DNA of 64,000 nt from Pelagibacterales bacterium SAG-MED47 (GCA_014653355.1 JACWEO010000003.1:49279-113278); one strand, 5' to 3'. Positions 18,769 to 29,976 are shown, numbered from the stretch's first letter. Notes: generated by a model from the sequence alone, not told the origin. Program-made: numbers and translations.

Positions 18769-21764
18769 TGGTTCAAAGCTTTAGATTAGATGGAGTAGGA
18801 TTAATTAAAAGAGATAAAAAACTTTCATTCAAATTTAATGGAAAAATCTATTATGGATATGAGGGGGATACCCTTGCTTCAGCCTTAATAGCAAATGGTA
18901 TTCATTTAGTTGGTAGAAGCTTTAAATATCACAGACCAAGAGGTTTTTTTGGTGCAGGTGTTGATGAGCCTTATGCAATTGTTCAACTATTTAGAAATGG
19001 TGAAACTGAACCAAATATAAAAGCCACAGAACAGGAACTTTTTGAAGGGTTAGAGGCAAGTAGTGTAAATTGTTGGCCTAGCGTTAACTTTGATATTGGA
19101 GCAATAAATAATTTTTTAAAAATATTTTTACCTGCAGGTTTTTATTATAAGACATTTATGTGGCCAAAAAGTTTTTGGTATAAAATTTATGAGCCATTGA
19201 TCAGAAAAGCTGCTGGTTTAGGAACTGTGTCAACAAGCCATGACAAAGAAAGATATGAACATAAATACGAATATTGTGATTTATTAATAGCTGGTTCAGG
19301 GCCATCTGGATTAGCAAGTGCGTATGCTGCAGCCAAAAATGGAGCAAGAGTAATTTTAGCAGAAGACAAATCACGTTTCGGAGGCACTTTATTAACTAAC
19401 GATGTAAATATTGGAAATAAATCAGGCAAAGAATGGGCAGAAGGTATTATTTCTGAACTCAAAGAAATGCCTAATGTGATAGTTAAAAATAGGTCTCAGG
19501 TTTTTGGTTATTATGATCACAACATGTTAGTAATGACAGAAAGAATAAGTGATCATTTACCTATAACAAAAAAATTTCATCCAAAACAAAGACTTTGGTA
19601 TATTAGAGCTCAAGAAGTTCTGATCTCGAGTGGTTCTATAGAAAGACCATTGGTATTTGGAAATAATGATACTCCAGGCGTAATGCTTTCTTCAGCAGCA
19701 AAGGAATATTTAAAAGTTTATGGAGTTTTAGTTGGAAAAAAACCACTTATTTTTACCAATAATGACAGTGGTTATGAAACAGCAATTGAATTTAAAAAGA
19801 ACGGGATTGATCCAGTAATTTTAGATACAAGAAAAAATCCACAATCTGAAATAGTTGATGAGGCAAAACACTTAAAAATAAATATTAAGTTTAGTTATGT
19901 AGTTGTTGCTGCTAAAGGATATAAAAAAGTAAAATCTGCTGATATAGCTCAAATTTCTGATGATAAAGAACAACTTGGAAAGTTAGAGAATGTAAAATGT
20001 GATTGTATATGTGTTTCTGGGTTTTGGACACCTACTATCCACTTAGCTTCACAATCTGGGAATAAAACAACTTTTGATGAAAATATTGATGCTTTTGTCC
20101 CTGGGATATCAAAACAAAATGAAAGAACATTAGGTGCAGCCAATGGAGAATATAGATTATCTGAAACCTTAAAGAATTCATTTGAAACTGGTTATGAGCT
20201 ATCAAAAAAGATCACTAATAATGATAATAAAGTTTCTTTTCCAAATGTACTTGAAAAAAAATCAACTGTTCATGATAAATTTTGGTGTGTTCCATTACCA
20301 AAAGGTAAAAACTATAAAAGATTTTTAGATTTTCAAAACGATGTTGCAGTTTCAGATATAGAGATAGCACTTAAAGAGGGATATCGATCAATTGAACACG
20401 TAAAAAGATATACTACTTTAGGCATGGCAACTGACCAAGGTAAAACAAGTAATCTTAATGGTTTACAATTAGTTTCTAAAATAGAAAATAAAGTTGTTCC
20501 TGCAGTAGGTCATACCACTTTTAGACCTCCATATACACCAGTCTCTATAGGAGCAATTGTTGGAAGAGAAATTGGTAAACATTCAAAACCTACAAGAAAA
20601 TCTCCAATGCATTCATGGCATGAAAAAAATAATGCAGTTTTTGTTGATGCAGGAGTATGGTTGAGACCTAGATACTATAAACGAGGTAATGAAAATTTAT
20701 TTGAGGGATCAAAAAGAGAAGCAAAAAATGTAAGAAGAAATGTTGGTGTATGTGATGTTACAACTTTAGGTAAAATTGATATTAAAGGACCTGATGCAGC
20801 AGAGCTTCTAAATCGAGTTTATACTAATGCATGGTTGAAATTACCCATTGGAAAAGCTAGATACGGTGTCATGTTAAGAGAAGATGGAATTGTAATGGAT
20901 GATGGAACAACGACAAGAATCTCAGAAAACCATTATCATATGACTACTACTACAGCTCAGGCAGCAAATGTTCTATCTCATTTAGAATATTACTTACAAT
21001 TAGTTTGGCCAGAATTGAATGTAAATGTTGTTTCAACTACTGAACAATGGGCTGGGGCTGCGATAGCAGGACCAAAATCCAGAGATTTATTGCAAAAATT
21101 ATTTCCAAATTTCGATGTATCAAATGAGGGTTTACCTTTTATGGGTTATATGGAAGGAGAGTTATTTGGTGTAAAAGCAAGAATTTTTAGAATTTCTTTT
21201 TCTGGGGAGTTAGCTTATGAAGTAAATGTTGAGTCTGACAATGGGAACTTTATGTGGGAAAAAATTATGGAAATTGGTAAAGAGTTAAAGATTCAACCTT
21301 ATGGAACTGAGGCTTTATCAACATTAAGAATTGAAATGGGACATGTTGCGGGGTCTGAGCTCGATGGAAGAACGATACCTTATGATAATTCCTTAGAGGG
21401 ATTAGTAAGTAAGAAGAAAGACTTCATTGGCAAAAGATCTTTGTCCAAGAAAGCTTTTAGCGCAGACGATAGGCAAAAAATTGTTGGCGTTATACCTTTA
21501 GATAAAAAAACAAGTATCCCAGAGGGTTCACATTTAGTCAAAGATTCAAAGGCGTCATTACCTAACCCAAAATTGGGATATATTTCTGCTTCTTGTTGGA
21601 GTGTTGAACATGATAATCCATTTTCTCTTGCTATACTTAAAGATGGAAAAAACATGATTGGTAAAAAATTATTTGTAATGTCTCCACTTAAAAATAAAAT
21701 AATTCCAGTTGAGATTGTTTCATCACATTATGTTGATCCGAAAGGTGAAAGAGCAAGATCATGA
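18768..21764 (+). CDS. soxA: Sarcosine oxidase subunit alpha
   Basis: 998 aa; N-terminal 2Fe-2S-like fold, FAD domain LLIAGSGPSGLASAYAAAKNG, C-terminal GcvT domain. Confidence 0.95.
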   Translation: MVQSFRLDGVGLIKRDKKLSFKFNGKIYYGYEGDTLASALIANGIHLVGRSFKYHRPRGFFGAGVDEPYAIVQLFRNGETEPNIKATEQELFEGLEASSVNCWPSVNFDIGAINNFLKIFLPAGFYYKTFMWPKSFWYKIYEPLIRKAAGLGTVSTSHDKERYEHKYEYCDLLIAGSGPSGLASAYAAAKNGARVILAEDKSRFGGTLLTNDVNIGNKSGKEWAEGIISELKEMPNVIVKNRSQVFGYYDHNMLVMTERISDHLPITKKFHPKQRLWYIRAQEVLISSGSIERPLVFGNNDTPGVMLSSAAKEYLKVYGVLVGKKPLIFTNNDSGYETAIEFKKNGIDPVILDTRKNPQSEIVDEAKHLKINIKFSYVVVAAKGYKKVKSADIAQISDDKEQLGKLENVKCDCICVSGFWTPTIHLASQSGNKTTFDENIDAFVPGISKQNERTLGAANGEYRLSETLKNSFETGYELSKKITNNDNKVSFPNVLEKKSTVHDKFWCVPLPKGKNYKRFLDFQNDVAVSDIEIALKEGYRSIEHVKRYTTLGMATDQGKTSNLNGLQLVSKIENKVVPAVGHTTFRPPYTPVSIGAIVGREIGKHSKPTRKSPMHSWHEKNNAVFVDAGVWLRPRYYKRGNENLFEGSKREAKNVRRNVGVCDVTTLGKIDIKGPDAAELLNRVYTNAWLKLPIGKARYGVMLREDGIVMDDGTTTRISENHYHMTTTTAQAANVLSHLEYYLQLVWPELNVNVVSTTEQWAGAAIAGPKSRDLLQKLFPNFDVSNEGLPFMGYMEGELFGVKARIFRISFSGELAYEVNVESDNGNFMWEKIMEIGKELKIQPYGTEALSTLRIEMGHVAGSELDGRTIPYDNSLEGLVSKKKDFIGKRSLSKKAFSADDRQKIVGVIPLDKKTSIPEGSHLVKDSKASLPNPKLGYISASCWSVEHDNPFSLAILKDGKNMIGKKLFVMSPLKNKIIPVEIVSSHYVDPKGERARS

Positions 21765-22348
21765 GCTCAACATCAGCTTTAGAAAGCATTCATTCAAAAG
21801 GTAAATTTGGAGATCATAAATATAAAAATAAAAATGAAATTTTGAAAATTTCTGAAATAAAAAATTTATTAATAGTCCAGATAGCACAGTATAAATGTTC
21901 TAAAGTTTTAAGTGAGACCATTGATTTAGATAATTTAAAATTAAAAGACGTACCATTCAGTGTAGCTAATAATGATAATACAAGAATTTTATGGAACGGC
22001 CCGAAAAATTGGCTTCTAGTATCAACTAAAAAAAATTTACTTAAAGACATCTCAAAGATTTTAAAAGATAAAGATTTCGCTTTAACAGATATATCGCATT
22101 CAAAAGCCATTATTGAAATAGAGGGAAAAGATGTAAAGGAAGTTCTAAAAAAAGGATGTCCTTATAATTTCAATATTTTGGAAAAAAATAATTCAATTAA
22201 TTCAGTGTACAATGGGATAGCATTTACGGTTGATATGCTTCAAAGTGATCCAAATAAAGTAAGATTGTTTACTCTAAGAAGTTTTGGTGAATCTTTATAT
22301 CACTCTATTACAGATGCATCATTAGAATTTGGTTTTAAATCAATATAA
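21761..22348 (+). CDS. soxG: Sarcosine oxidase subunit gamma
   Basis: Position and fold-like features (LWNGPKNWLLVS, ALTDISHSKAIIEIEGKDVKEVLKKGCPYN). Confidence 0.88.
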   Translation: MSSTSALESIHSKGKFGDHKYKNKNEILKISEIKNLLIVQIAQYKCSKVLSETIDLDNLKLKDVPFSVANNDNTRILWNGPKNWLLVSTKKNLLKDISKILKDKDFALTDISHSKAIIEIEGKDVKEVLKKGCPYNFNILEKNNSINSVYNGIAFTVDMLQSDPNKVRLFTLRSFGESLYHSITDASLEFGFKSI

Positions 22349-22353
22349 TTATT

Positions 22354-23202
22354 TTAATCTCTAGTTGCAATATAAACACCCACTGAGGTAATTATAAAAC
22401 CTATAATATCTAAGAAAGTCAAGTCTTCATTAAGGAAAAACCATGCCATGAAAGCAGATGTAGTTGGTATCAAAAAAAATATTGAAACTGTTTTACTTGC
22501 TGAATTTTTTTTAATTAAAAACATTAATATTGTAAATGCTCCAAAAGATACTAAAAAAATTTGGTGACTCATTGCAATAAAAAATGTTTTAGTAAAATCA
22601 ATATATGGTTTGACAAAAAATATGATTACAAGAATATGAAAAAGATATCCACCGAGTGCTTGATAAAAATTACTTATTACTAATGGAAGATTTTTACTTA
22701 ATTTTTTTTGCCAAATTGTAGAAAATGTAATTGAAATAAGAGCAACTATAGTTGCAATCAATCCTAAAAGTGGAATATCTGAACCAATATCTACACCTAG
22801 AACTAATACCGCTCCTACAAATCCCAATGAAATGCCAATCCACTGTTGTATTGATACTTTTTCATTTAACATAGGTCCAGTTAAAATATTTGTTAAAATT
22901 GGTTGCAGTGTCACAATTAAAGCCGCTATGCTTGTTGGCATTCCAACTGAAATAGAATAAAAAACTCCTCCTAAGTAAAGTCCATGAAAAAGAACTCCAC
23001 TAAATAAAGCCTCTACCAAATTTTTTTTACTTATAATTATTGACTGCTTTAAATAAATCGAAAATATATAAAAACCTATTGCTACAAAAAAAAATCTAAA
23101 CGCTAATGCTGAAAATGGATCACTATTATCAATTATTGGCTTAGTAGTAATAAAGGCAGAAGACCATAACAATACAAATATAATTGGAAAAATTCTGACC
23201 AT
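22354..23202 (-). CDS. EamA/DMT family transporter
   Basis: About 10 TM helices; internal repeat; LLWSSAFITTKPII. Confidence 0.88.
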   Translation of the reverse strand: MVRIFPIIFVLLWSSAFITTKPIIDNSDPFSALAFRFFFVAIGFYIFSIYLKQSIIISKKNLVEALFSGVLFHGLYLGGVFYSISVGMPTSIAALIVTLQPILTNILTGPMLNEKVSIQQWIGISLGFVGAVLVLGVDIGSDIPLLGLIATIVALISITFSTIWQKKLSKNLPLVISNFYQALGGYLFHILVIIFFVKPYIDFTKTFFIAMSHQIFLVSFGAFTILMFLIKKNSASKTVSIFFLIPTTSAFMAWFFLNEDLTFLDIIGFIITSVGVYIATRD

Positions 23203-23262
23203 TTCAGGTTTTATAATGCATTTATACTTACATTAGATTATTAAATTTAGTTAAATTTACTT

Positions 23263-23652
23263 ATGAAAATTAGCCTTTTAAGTTCTATCTTGAGTTGTAT
23301 TACAAAATGTATAAAAATCTTAATTATTATGATTAGAAAAAAAATAATTTTTGGATTATTTTTAATCAGTACACTTGGAGCTTGTGGAGCTCCAACAGCC
23401 ATGTTGGGACCAGCTTATACTTTTTCATCTACAGGTAGTGCTTTACAATCTGGGTTTTCTTACGGTTCAAATGAACTTATAAAAAATTATACAGGTAAAA
23501 CTCCATTAGAAAATTTAGAGGAAATTGTTACAAACAACCCTACAATTGAAAATAACATTCAAAAACAAACTTTAGAAAGTGACGATTTTTATCAATTAGT
23601 TAAAAAAAAAATTCAGATGACTAAAGGTAAAATCAAATTGTCTAGTCAATAA
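23263..23652 (+). CDS. Small lipoprotein of unknown function (likely true start about 23331)
   Basis: Internal ATG giving MIRKKIIFGLFLISTLGACGAP, a good lipobox. Confidence 0.55.
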   Translation: MKISLLSSILSCITKCIKILIIMIRKKIIFGLFLISTLGACGAPTAMLGPAYTFSSTGSALQSGFSYGSNELIKNYTGKTPLENLEEIVTNNPTIENNIQKQTLESDDFYQLVKKKIQMTKGKIKLSSQ

Positions 23653-24049
23653 TTTTAAGAAAAATTAAGTGGTTTTGTTTGGTTTCTTTACACCACAATT
23701 CATAACTCTCACACATTCTCCACAAATGATCAAAAGATCGTTGAGATAATTCTAGTGGGAAATGACTTTTTGCGTAATACAGTTTAGGAAATTGAATTAG
23801 TTGTTTTATCATCATATCTTTTTGAATATAAAGTAACTTTAATGTTTCTTTAGGAACTTTTTTTTCAAATTTTTTTATTAATTTATCATGAAATTTACCA
23901 CTACTTATTTCATTGTACTCATTTGTTCCAATAAAAGCTTCTAAGGAATTTATGATTGAAAAGTCAGAATTTTTCTTTTTAATTTCAGATATTTTTAAAT
24001 AAATTGACTCAGCTACATAAAGCACATACGGCTTTTCACATATAGACAT
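23642..24049 (-). CDS. Hypothetical protein
   Basis: Complete 135-aa ORF, convergent with the preceding gene; no family recognised. Confidence 0.55.
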   Translation of the reverse strand: MSICEKPYVLYVAESIYLKISEIKKKNSDFSIINSLEAFIGTNEYNEISSGKFHDKLIKKFEKKVPKETLKLLYIQKDMMIKQLIQFPKLYYAKSHFPLELSQRSFDHLWRMCESYELWCKETKQNHLIFLKIID

Positions 24050-24051
24050 TC

Positions 24052-24798
24052 TTATTTTCTATATTTATTCATAGCTGAATTAGCTAGAATTAGATTAGGA
24101 TCTAAAAAAATCTTTGATGATTTAATTGTTTTAAAAGATTTAAATGCAAAAATAGCTATAGGTAATTCAGTACAACCAAGAATTATTTTTTTACATTTTT
24201 TTTTAATTAGATAATTAATTGCAGGTTTAATTACTCTACTTGCTGCTTTTATTTTACCCATCTTTACAAACTTGATAGCTTTATTTACAGAATTATTTTG
24301 ATTAAAACTATTTGGGAAAATTAATCTATAATCTTTGTCAAAAAATTTGTTATAGACACCAGTATTTAAAGTCCCTTCAGTAGCAAGCAAGCCAATACTT
24401 GAATTTTTTTTACATTTTTTTTTTGTATAATTAAGAACTTCTTTTGGCATATTTACAATTGGTAGATTAATTTTTTTTTGTAAATCATCATACCAATAAT
24501 GAGCAGTATTACATGGTATAACAATAAACTTACATTTGCTTTTTTTAAGAACTTGACATCCATAAATTAGACTGTTTAAGACTAATGAATATTTTTTTTT
24601 ACCTACTTTATTGTTTTTCTTTTTAGATAAATTTTTTGTATGAATTCCTATAGATTCAGGTCTTCCTGGAATATTTGATTTATTATAAAGAATGAATAGT
24701 GGATAATCTTGATCAATTTTTCCCCTATTTAAAATTGCTAATTTATTACAAAAGTCAAGACCAGCTTGAGTTCCCATTCCACCTAGAATACCAATCAT
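24052..24798 (-). CDS. Aspartate/glutamate racemase family protein
   Basis: GILGGMGTQAGLDFCNK, VIPCNTAHYWYD, IILGCTELPI. Confidence 0.9.
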   Translation of the reverse strand: MIGILGGMGTQAGLDFCNKLAILNRGKIDQDYPLFILYNKSNIPGRPESIGIHTKNLSKKKNNKVGKKKYSLVLNSLIYGCQVLKKSKCKFIVIPCNTAHYWYDDLQKKINLPIVNMPKEVLNYTKKKCKKNSSIGLLATEGTLNTGVYNKFFDKDYRLIFPNSFNQNNSVNKAIKFVKMGKIKAASRVIKPAINYLIKKKCKKIILGCTELPIAIFAFKSFKTIKSSKIFLDPNLILANSAMNKYRK

Positions 24799-24905
24799 AG
24801 TAAAATTATTTATAAGTTTCAGAGTAGTTCATTGGCTATAAAATAAATCAATTCTCAATAAAAGAATTGGAAATAATTACAGCCAATAAAATGATATTAT
24901 GAAAA

Positions 24906-25112
24906 TTATGCAGTTTTTAAGTTAACTGCTGAAGGACCTTTAGGACCATCTTCAACATCGAAAGTCAAAGCTTGACCCTCATCTAAACCGTTCATACCAG
25001 CATCTCTTACTGCTGAAACATGTACAAACACATCTTTTTCTTTATCTTCTCTTTCAATAAAACCAAATCCTTTGGTTGGATTGAACCACTTTACTTTTCC
25101 TTGTAGACTCAT
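24906..25112 (-). CDS. Cold-shock domain protein (CspA family)
   Basis: [31 protein letters not shown]. Confidence 0.97.
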   Translation of the reverse strand: MSLQGKVKWFNPTKGFGFIEREDKEKDVFVHVSAVRDAGMNGLDEGQALTFDVEDGPKGPSAVNLKTA

Positions 25113-25230
25113 ATTTATCTTCTTACTTTTTGTTGTGTTAATATATTACTTATAATTAAGTAATTTTAGCTTTCTTCATAATTTATAGGGTTTTGTCAAC
25201 TAAATAGATGTTTTTGGGGCTTTTTTTGTA

Positions 25231-25698
25231 CTAATCGTTGTTTATCTGTTTAGTTAAATAGATAGAATTTATATCCTCTTTATAATGTGCGAAGGGCTCA
25301 CAAGGAGCAAAATCACATTTTTTAAATAATTTTCGTGCTGGTTCAAAAAATTTACCTGCACCCGTTTCTATACTTAATCTTTTTATATTTAATTTTTTAG
25401 CCTCAAGGATTAAATAGTGAATTACTTGTATACCATTACCTTTGTTTCTATAATTGTCGTGAATCCGAATTGATTTAAATTCTCCATGTTCTTTTGTAAG
25501 AAATTTCAAAGCACCACAGCCAAATAACTTTTCCTCTTGCCATAGACTCCAAAATTTAATTGATGGAGTTTTAAGCCCAGGTATATCAAGAACATGTGTA
25601 CTTCCTTCAGGGGACGCAGCTTTTAATTCTATAAAATGTTTTGTCAAAAGCTGATTAACTTCAGGATGATCAAAATTTCCCTCTATTGATTTAAGCAT
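25231..25698 (-). CDS. GNAT family N-acetyltransferase
   Basis: LFGCGALKFL...GEFKSIRIHDNYRNKGNGIQVIHYLILEAK acetyl-CoA binding motif. Confidence 0.85.
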   Translation of the reverse strand: MLKSIEGNFDHPEVNQLLTKHFIELKAASPEGSTHVLDIPGLKTPSIKFWSLWQEEKLFGCGALKFLTKEHGEFKSIRIHDNYRNKGNGIQVIHYLILEAKKLNIKRLSIETGAGKFFEPARKLFKKCDFAPCEPFAHYKEDINSIYLTKQINND

Positions 25699-26745
25699 TT
25701 AAAGTAAAGTTGTTATATGACCCATTTTTCTTTTCTCTTTTATTTCTTTCTTTAGATAATCAAAAAAAAATTCATTCTTACCTAGTTCTAAATTTTTTCG
25801 ATAAGGTTCAATTTGGTTGCCAATTAAATTTACCATTTTAGCATTAGATAATTTTTTTAACGCAACTTTTTCAAGTGAGCATACAGCTCTTACATGATTT
25901 TCAAATTGACTTACATTATAAGCATTAATAGTTAAATGGCCAGAATTATGAACTCTTGGTGCAATTTCATTTACGTATAGATTTTCATTTCTATCAATAA
26001 AAAATTCTACACACAATGTACCAATGTATTTAAGTTCTTCTGCAATCATGATAGCCCAATCTTTTGATTGATTTAAAATTTTTTTACTAATTTCAGCAGG
26101 TATAACTGAATATTTAAGAATTTGATCTTGATGGGTATTTTCTATTGGATCATAAATCTCAAAGTTATTATTACCATATCTTGTCACTATAACTGAAATT
26201 TCTTTTTTTAGCTTTACTAGCTTTTCTAGTATGTAGCCTTTAGAAAAATCTATATCTAATGAATTTATATCCTCAGCTGTTTTGATTGGATACTGACCTT
26301 TTCCATCATAGCCCATTGTAGTAGTTTTCAAAATTCCTGGTAAAAAATCTCCCAATGTTTCAATATCAGATTTTTTTTCTATAGATACATATCTTGTTGT
26401 TCTTATATTGAGCTTATTTACAAAATCTTTTTCAGCAATTCTATGCTGTATAAGTCTGTTAACTGATGGTTTTGGCAAAACAGGTTTTAATTTATTCATT
26501 TCATTAAGAGTTTCATAAGGAATATTTTCAAATTCATAACTAATAACGTCAACTTTACTAATAAATTCTAATATTTTTTGTTTATCATCGTATCCTCCAA
26601 AAATAAATTCATCACAAAAATTTTGTGCTGGAGCATCTTTATCGTCTGAGTAAATGACTGTTCTTATATCTAACTTTTTTGCTGCTGATGACATCATGCT
26701 ACCTAATTGACCTCCACCAATGATTCCAAGATTTTTTAATGCCAT
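25699..26745 (-). CDS. purK: 5-(carboxyamino)imidazole ribonucleotide synthase
   Basis: GIIGGGQLGSMMSSAAK; ATP-grasp; EIAPRVHNSGH. Confidence 0.95.
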   Translation of the reverse strand: MALKNLGIIGGGQLGSMMSSAAKKLDIRTVIYSDDKDAPAQNFCDEFIFGGYDDKQKILEFISKVDVISYEFENIPYETLNEMNKLKPVLPKPSVNRLIQHRIAEKDFVNKLNIRTTRYVSIEKKSDIETLGDFLPGILKTTTMGYDGKGQYPIKTAEDINSLDIDFSKGYILEKLVKLKKEISVIVTRYGNNNFEIYDPIENTHQDQILKYSVIPAEISKKILNQSKDWAIMIAEELKYIGTLCVEFFIDRNENLYVNEIAPRVHNSGHLTINAYNVSQFENHVRAVCSLEKVALKKLSNAKMVNLIGNQIEPYRKNLELGKNEFFFDYLKKEIKEKRKMGHITTLL

Positions 26746-26752
26746 CCTTTTA

Positions 26753-27244
26753 TTATTTTGGATTTTTTTTTACTGATTTGGTTTGAGATAATCGCCAACT
26801 TTTCAATTTTTTCTTTATAACAGGATTACTATTTGCAAGAATTGAGGCAGCTAATAAAGCAGCATTAATTGCTCCATCTTCTCCTATTGCTAAAGTTCCC
26901 ACAGGGATACCTTTTGGCATTTGGGCAATAGACAAGAGGCTATCTAGACCTTTTAGTTTTTTACTCTCAATTGGAACACCTAAAACAGGAATCGTAGTTA
27001 AAGCTGAAATCATACCTGGAAGATGAGCGGATCCTCCTGCACCAGCAATTATTACACCAATATCATTTCTATCTGCAGAACTTGCATATTCAAACATTCT
27101 ATTTGGGGTTCGGTGAGCTGATATTATTTTTGTTTCAAATTTAACACCTAAGTTTTTAAGGATTTTAGTAGCTAATTTCATAGTTTTATAGTCAGATTGA
27201 CTACCCATAACAATAGAGACTTTAAGTTTTTTAATATTTTTCAT
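26753..27244 (-). CDS. purE: 5-(carboxyamino)imidazole ribonucleotide mutase
   Basis: [39 protein letters not shown]. Confidence 0.96.
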   Translation of the reverse strand: MKNIKKLKVSIVMGSQSDYKTMKLATKILKNLGVKFETKIISAHRTPNRMFEYASSADRNDIGVIIAGAGGSAHLPGMISALTTIPVLGVPIESKKLKGLDSLLSIAQMPKGIPVGTLAIGEDGAINAALLAASILANSNPVIKKKLKSWRLSQTKSVKKNPK

Positions 27245-27346
27245 GATATTGTAAGCTTAATCTTTATTTCAAAATTAAATAATAAATTCAATAAAATAAA
27301 TAGTATTTAAAAAACATATTGGTATGCTTAATTATTATTCATCAAA

Positions 27347-28312
27347 ATGAAATTTAAAATAGATAATTTACAATACTGCAATTGGTCTAGAAAAATTTTT
27401 GAAATTAATAGAGAGGCTGGGCTTGATGCAGTGCATGTAACAATAGTATATCATGAGGATTTTGATGAACATTTGAGTGAAATCCAAAAATGGAAAAAAT
27501 TATTTGAAGAAAACTCAGACTTAATTTTTCTCGGAAACAATTTCAAGGATATTGAGAAAGCTAATAAAGAGAAAAAAACAGCAATTTTTTTTGGATTTCA
27601 AAATTGCTCACCTATCGAGGATGATATTAATTTAGTTGAAAAAGTTCATGAACTTGGATGTAGATTTATGCAACTAACTTATAATAATCAATCCTTACTA
27701 GCTACTGGATGTTATGAAAAAATTGACAGTGGGGTAACAAACTTTGGCCGAGAAGTAATAAAAGAAATGAATAAAGTAGGTGTTGTTGTAGACATGTCTC
27801 ATTCAGCAGAGAAAAGTACTTTTGATGCAATAGAAATAAGTGAAAAACCAATTGCTATAACTCACGCTAACCCATCATTTTGGCACGCTGCTAAAAGAAA
27901 TAAATCTTCAGAATTATTAAAAACTTTGAGTGATAGTGGTGGTATTCTAGGTTTTTCTCTTTATCCGCATCATTTAAAAAATAATACAAATTGTACTTTA
28001 GAAAGCTTTTGTGAAATGATAGCCAGAACAGCTGAAGTTATGAGTGTAAAAAATATTGGAATTGGTTCTGATCTTTGTTTAAATCAACCGGATGAAGTTG
28101 TTGAATGGATGAGAAATGGAACTTGGTCTAAAAGTAAAAATTATGGAGAAGGATCCAAAAATAAACCAGGTTTTCCAATTCAACCAAAATGGTTTGAAGA
28201 TGCAAGAGGTTTTAAAAACTTAGAAACAGGTTTAAAAAAAATCGGGTTTTCAGAAACTGAGACTAATGGAATACTTGGCAATAATTGGTATAATTTTTAT
28301 AAAACTATTTAG
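27347..28312 (+). CDS. Membrane dipeptidase family (peptidase M19)
   Basis: LGCRFMQLTYNNQS, VVVDMSHSAEKSTFDAIEIS, ITHANPSFWHAAKRN, IGIGSDL. Confidence 0.87.
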   Translation: MKFKIDNLQYCNWSRKIFEINREAGLDAVHVTIVYHEDFDEHLSEIQKWKKLFEENSDLIFLGNNFKDIEKANKEKKTAIFFGFQNCSPIEDDINLVEKVHELGCRFMQLTYNNQSLLATGCYEKIDSGVTNFGREVIKEMNKVGVVVDMSHSAEKSTFDAIEISEKPIAITHANPSFWHAAKRNKSSELLKTLSDSGGILGFSLYPHHLKNNTNCTLESFCEMIARTAEVMSVKNIGIGSDLCLNQPDEVVEWMRNGTWSKSKNYGEGSKNKPGFPIQPKWFEDARGFKNLETGLKKIGFSETETNGILGNNWYNFYKTI

Positions 28313-28314
28313 AA

Positions 28315-29976
28315 ATGAATGTAGAATTAAGAGATCCCAATATCATTATGAAGCTTTCAAGGCTGGGTTCATTTCACCAATCTAGATTGTCTTTTTTAAG
28401 AAGTTTTTTAAATGAATTTAAAGATTGGGATTATAAAAGAGATTTATTTGATTTAGATAAAGATGGATTTGGAACAGCAGTATATTCTTTTAAAAAAAAA
28501 GACAGAATTTATTCTTTAATTTGTTACGCCAACAAAATCAATGATAATGAAAGATCAGATAGAGTAATAGCAACCAAGTGGGACGCAGCTTTTACATTGC
28601 ATGATGGTGTGCCTTTAAAAGAAGATATTGAACGATTAAGAAATGAAGTTCCAAAACAAGAAGTTGGTAGATTGTCTTATAAAGAATTAACATTATCAAG
28701 AGCAAATAAATCAGTAAGAGTATTTGATCATGTAGTTGAAAGTTTAAGCAATGGATCTCAACCAAATTTAAACTTACTTGAAAAAGTGGGATATTTGTAC
28801 AGAACAACAGCAGTATATGGATCAGGTAAGTTTGGTTTAGCAGATCGATTTAGAATTAAAAATAGAGAAGAAATTAACGGACCATTTAGATTAGAAATGA
28901 TGCTAGTTTATCTAGTCAGACAATTTACATTTGATCAAGTTAATCACGTAGCAAAAAATAGAAATCCTAAATCAGCTGTTAAACTTGATCCAAAAATTTG
29001 TAGAAATTTGGGAATTGGAAATTCAACTGGATTAGGGATGGCCCCATTTATTGTTAATCATCCAACATTACTTAATAATTGGATACTTAGTAGAGAAGTT
29101 GCACTCAAAAAAATTAGAGAAATTAAAATTGCTGAAACTAAAGATATAAGTTTGTTTAAAGAGTGTGTCAAAAATTCTCTTAAAAATATTACTAGTTGGA
29201 ACACAGAGAGTGAATATCAACTTAAAAAGATAAAGCTTTTACTTCAAGATGTTAGAAAATTTATTAATTTTCTTGAAAACGAATTTAACTTTAAAAAAAA
29301 TTATCCTTTTAATGAAATTTACTTTTGGCTAGAGAAAGAAACCTGTGAGGAGTGTATTGAGTATATTGTTTCAATAATGATGGAACCATTTGGTGAAATA
29401 GTTCAACCTTTGATTAGTCAAATGAGCTCAGAAGAAGAAAAATACTTTAATATTCCTACTGAGCGAAATGTAGAAGACTTAAAGAAAATTTTAGAAAATA
29501 AGTATTCAGATATTCTGAAAATTGATTTTAATAAAGAAGATAGTAATCAAAAATTTTGGTTTATTTCAAAAAACAAAGAAGAACCAAGATTGGCTAATCG
29601 TTTTGAAGAGAGTGGTGCAGATTTAGAACAACCCCTAGCCATAGCAAGAGATATAAAAAAACTATATGAAAGACTTTTGTCTTTGAAAAATAATTTGAAA
29701 ATTAATCAGTTTTTAATTGATAATTCTGATTTAAGACATGTTGTAAGAAGGGCTTTTATTATTGAAAACTTTCCATATTCAGAAATACAAGACAATACTA
29801 TAGGAGAAAATATAGTACCAATTGATATGCTGCGATTGAAATTATCTTTTTTTGGAGCTTTAAAGTTTGACCCCAGATCTGACAAGTGGCTGAGAATATG
29901 TATGTTTCAAGGTGCACCACTTCCAAGTGAATTAAAAGATTACGATGAGCAATGGGTTTATAAAACCTTTTCTTAA
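28315..29976 (+). CDS. Conserved uncharacterised 553-aa protein
   Basis: Long intact ORF starting 2 nt after the M19 stop; no catalytic motif recognised. Confidence 0.8.
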   Translation: MNVELRDPNIIMKLSRLGSFHQSRLSFLRSFLNEFKDWDYKRDLFDLDKDGFGTAVYSFKKKDRIYSLICYANKINDNERSDRVIATKWDAAFTLHDGVPLKEDIERLRNEVPKQEVGRLSYKELTLSRANKSVRVFDHVVESLSNGSQPNLNLLEKVGYLYRTTAVYGSGKFGLADRFRIKNREEINGPFRLEMMLVYLVRQFTFDQVNHVAKNRNPKSAVKLDPKICRNLGIGNSTGLGMAPFIVNHPTLLNNWILSREVALKKIREIKIAETKDISLFKECVKNSLKNITSWNTESEYQLKKIKLLLQDVRKFINFLENEFNFKKNYPFNEIYFWLEKETCEECIEYIVSIMMEPFGEIVQPLISQMSSEEEKYFNIPTERNVEDLKKILENKYSDILKIDFNKEDSNQKFWFISKNKEEPRLANRFEESGADLEQPLAIARDIKKLYERLLSLKNNLKINQFLIDNSDLRHVVRRAFIIENFPYSEIQDNTIGENIVPIDMLRLKLSFFGALKFDPRSDKWLRICMFQGAPLPSELKDYDEQWVYKTFS

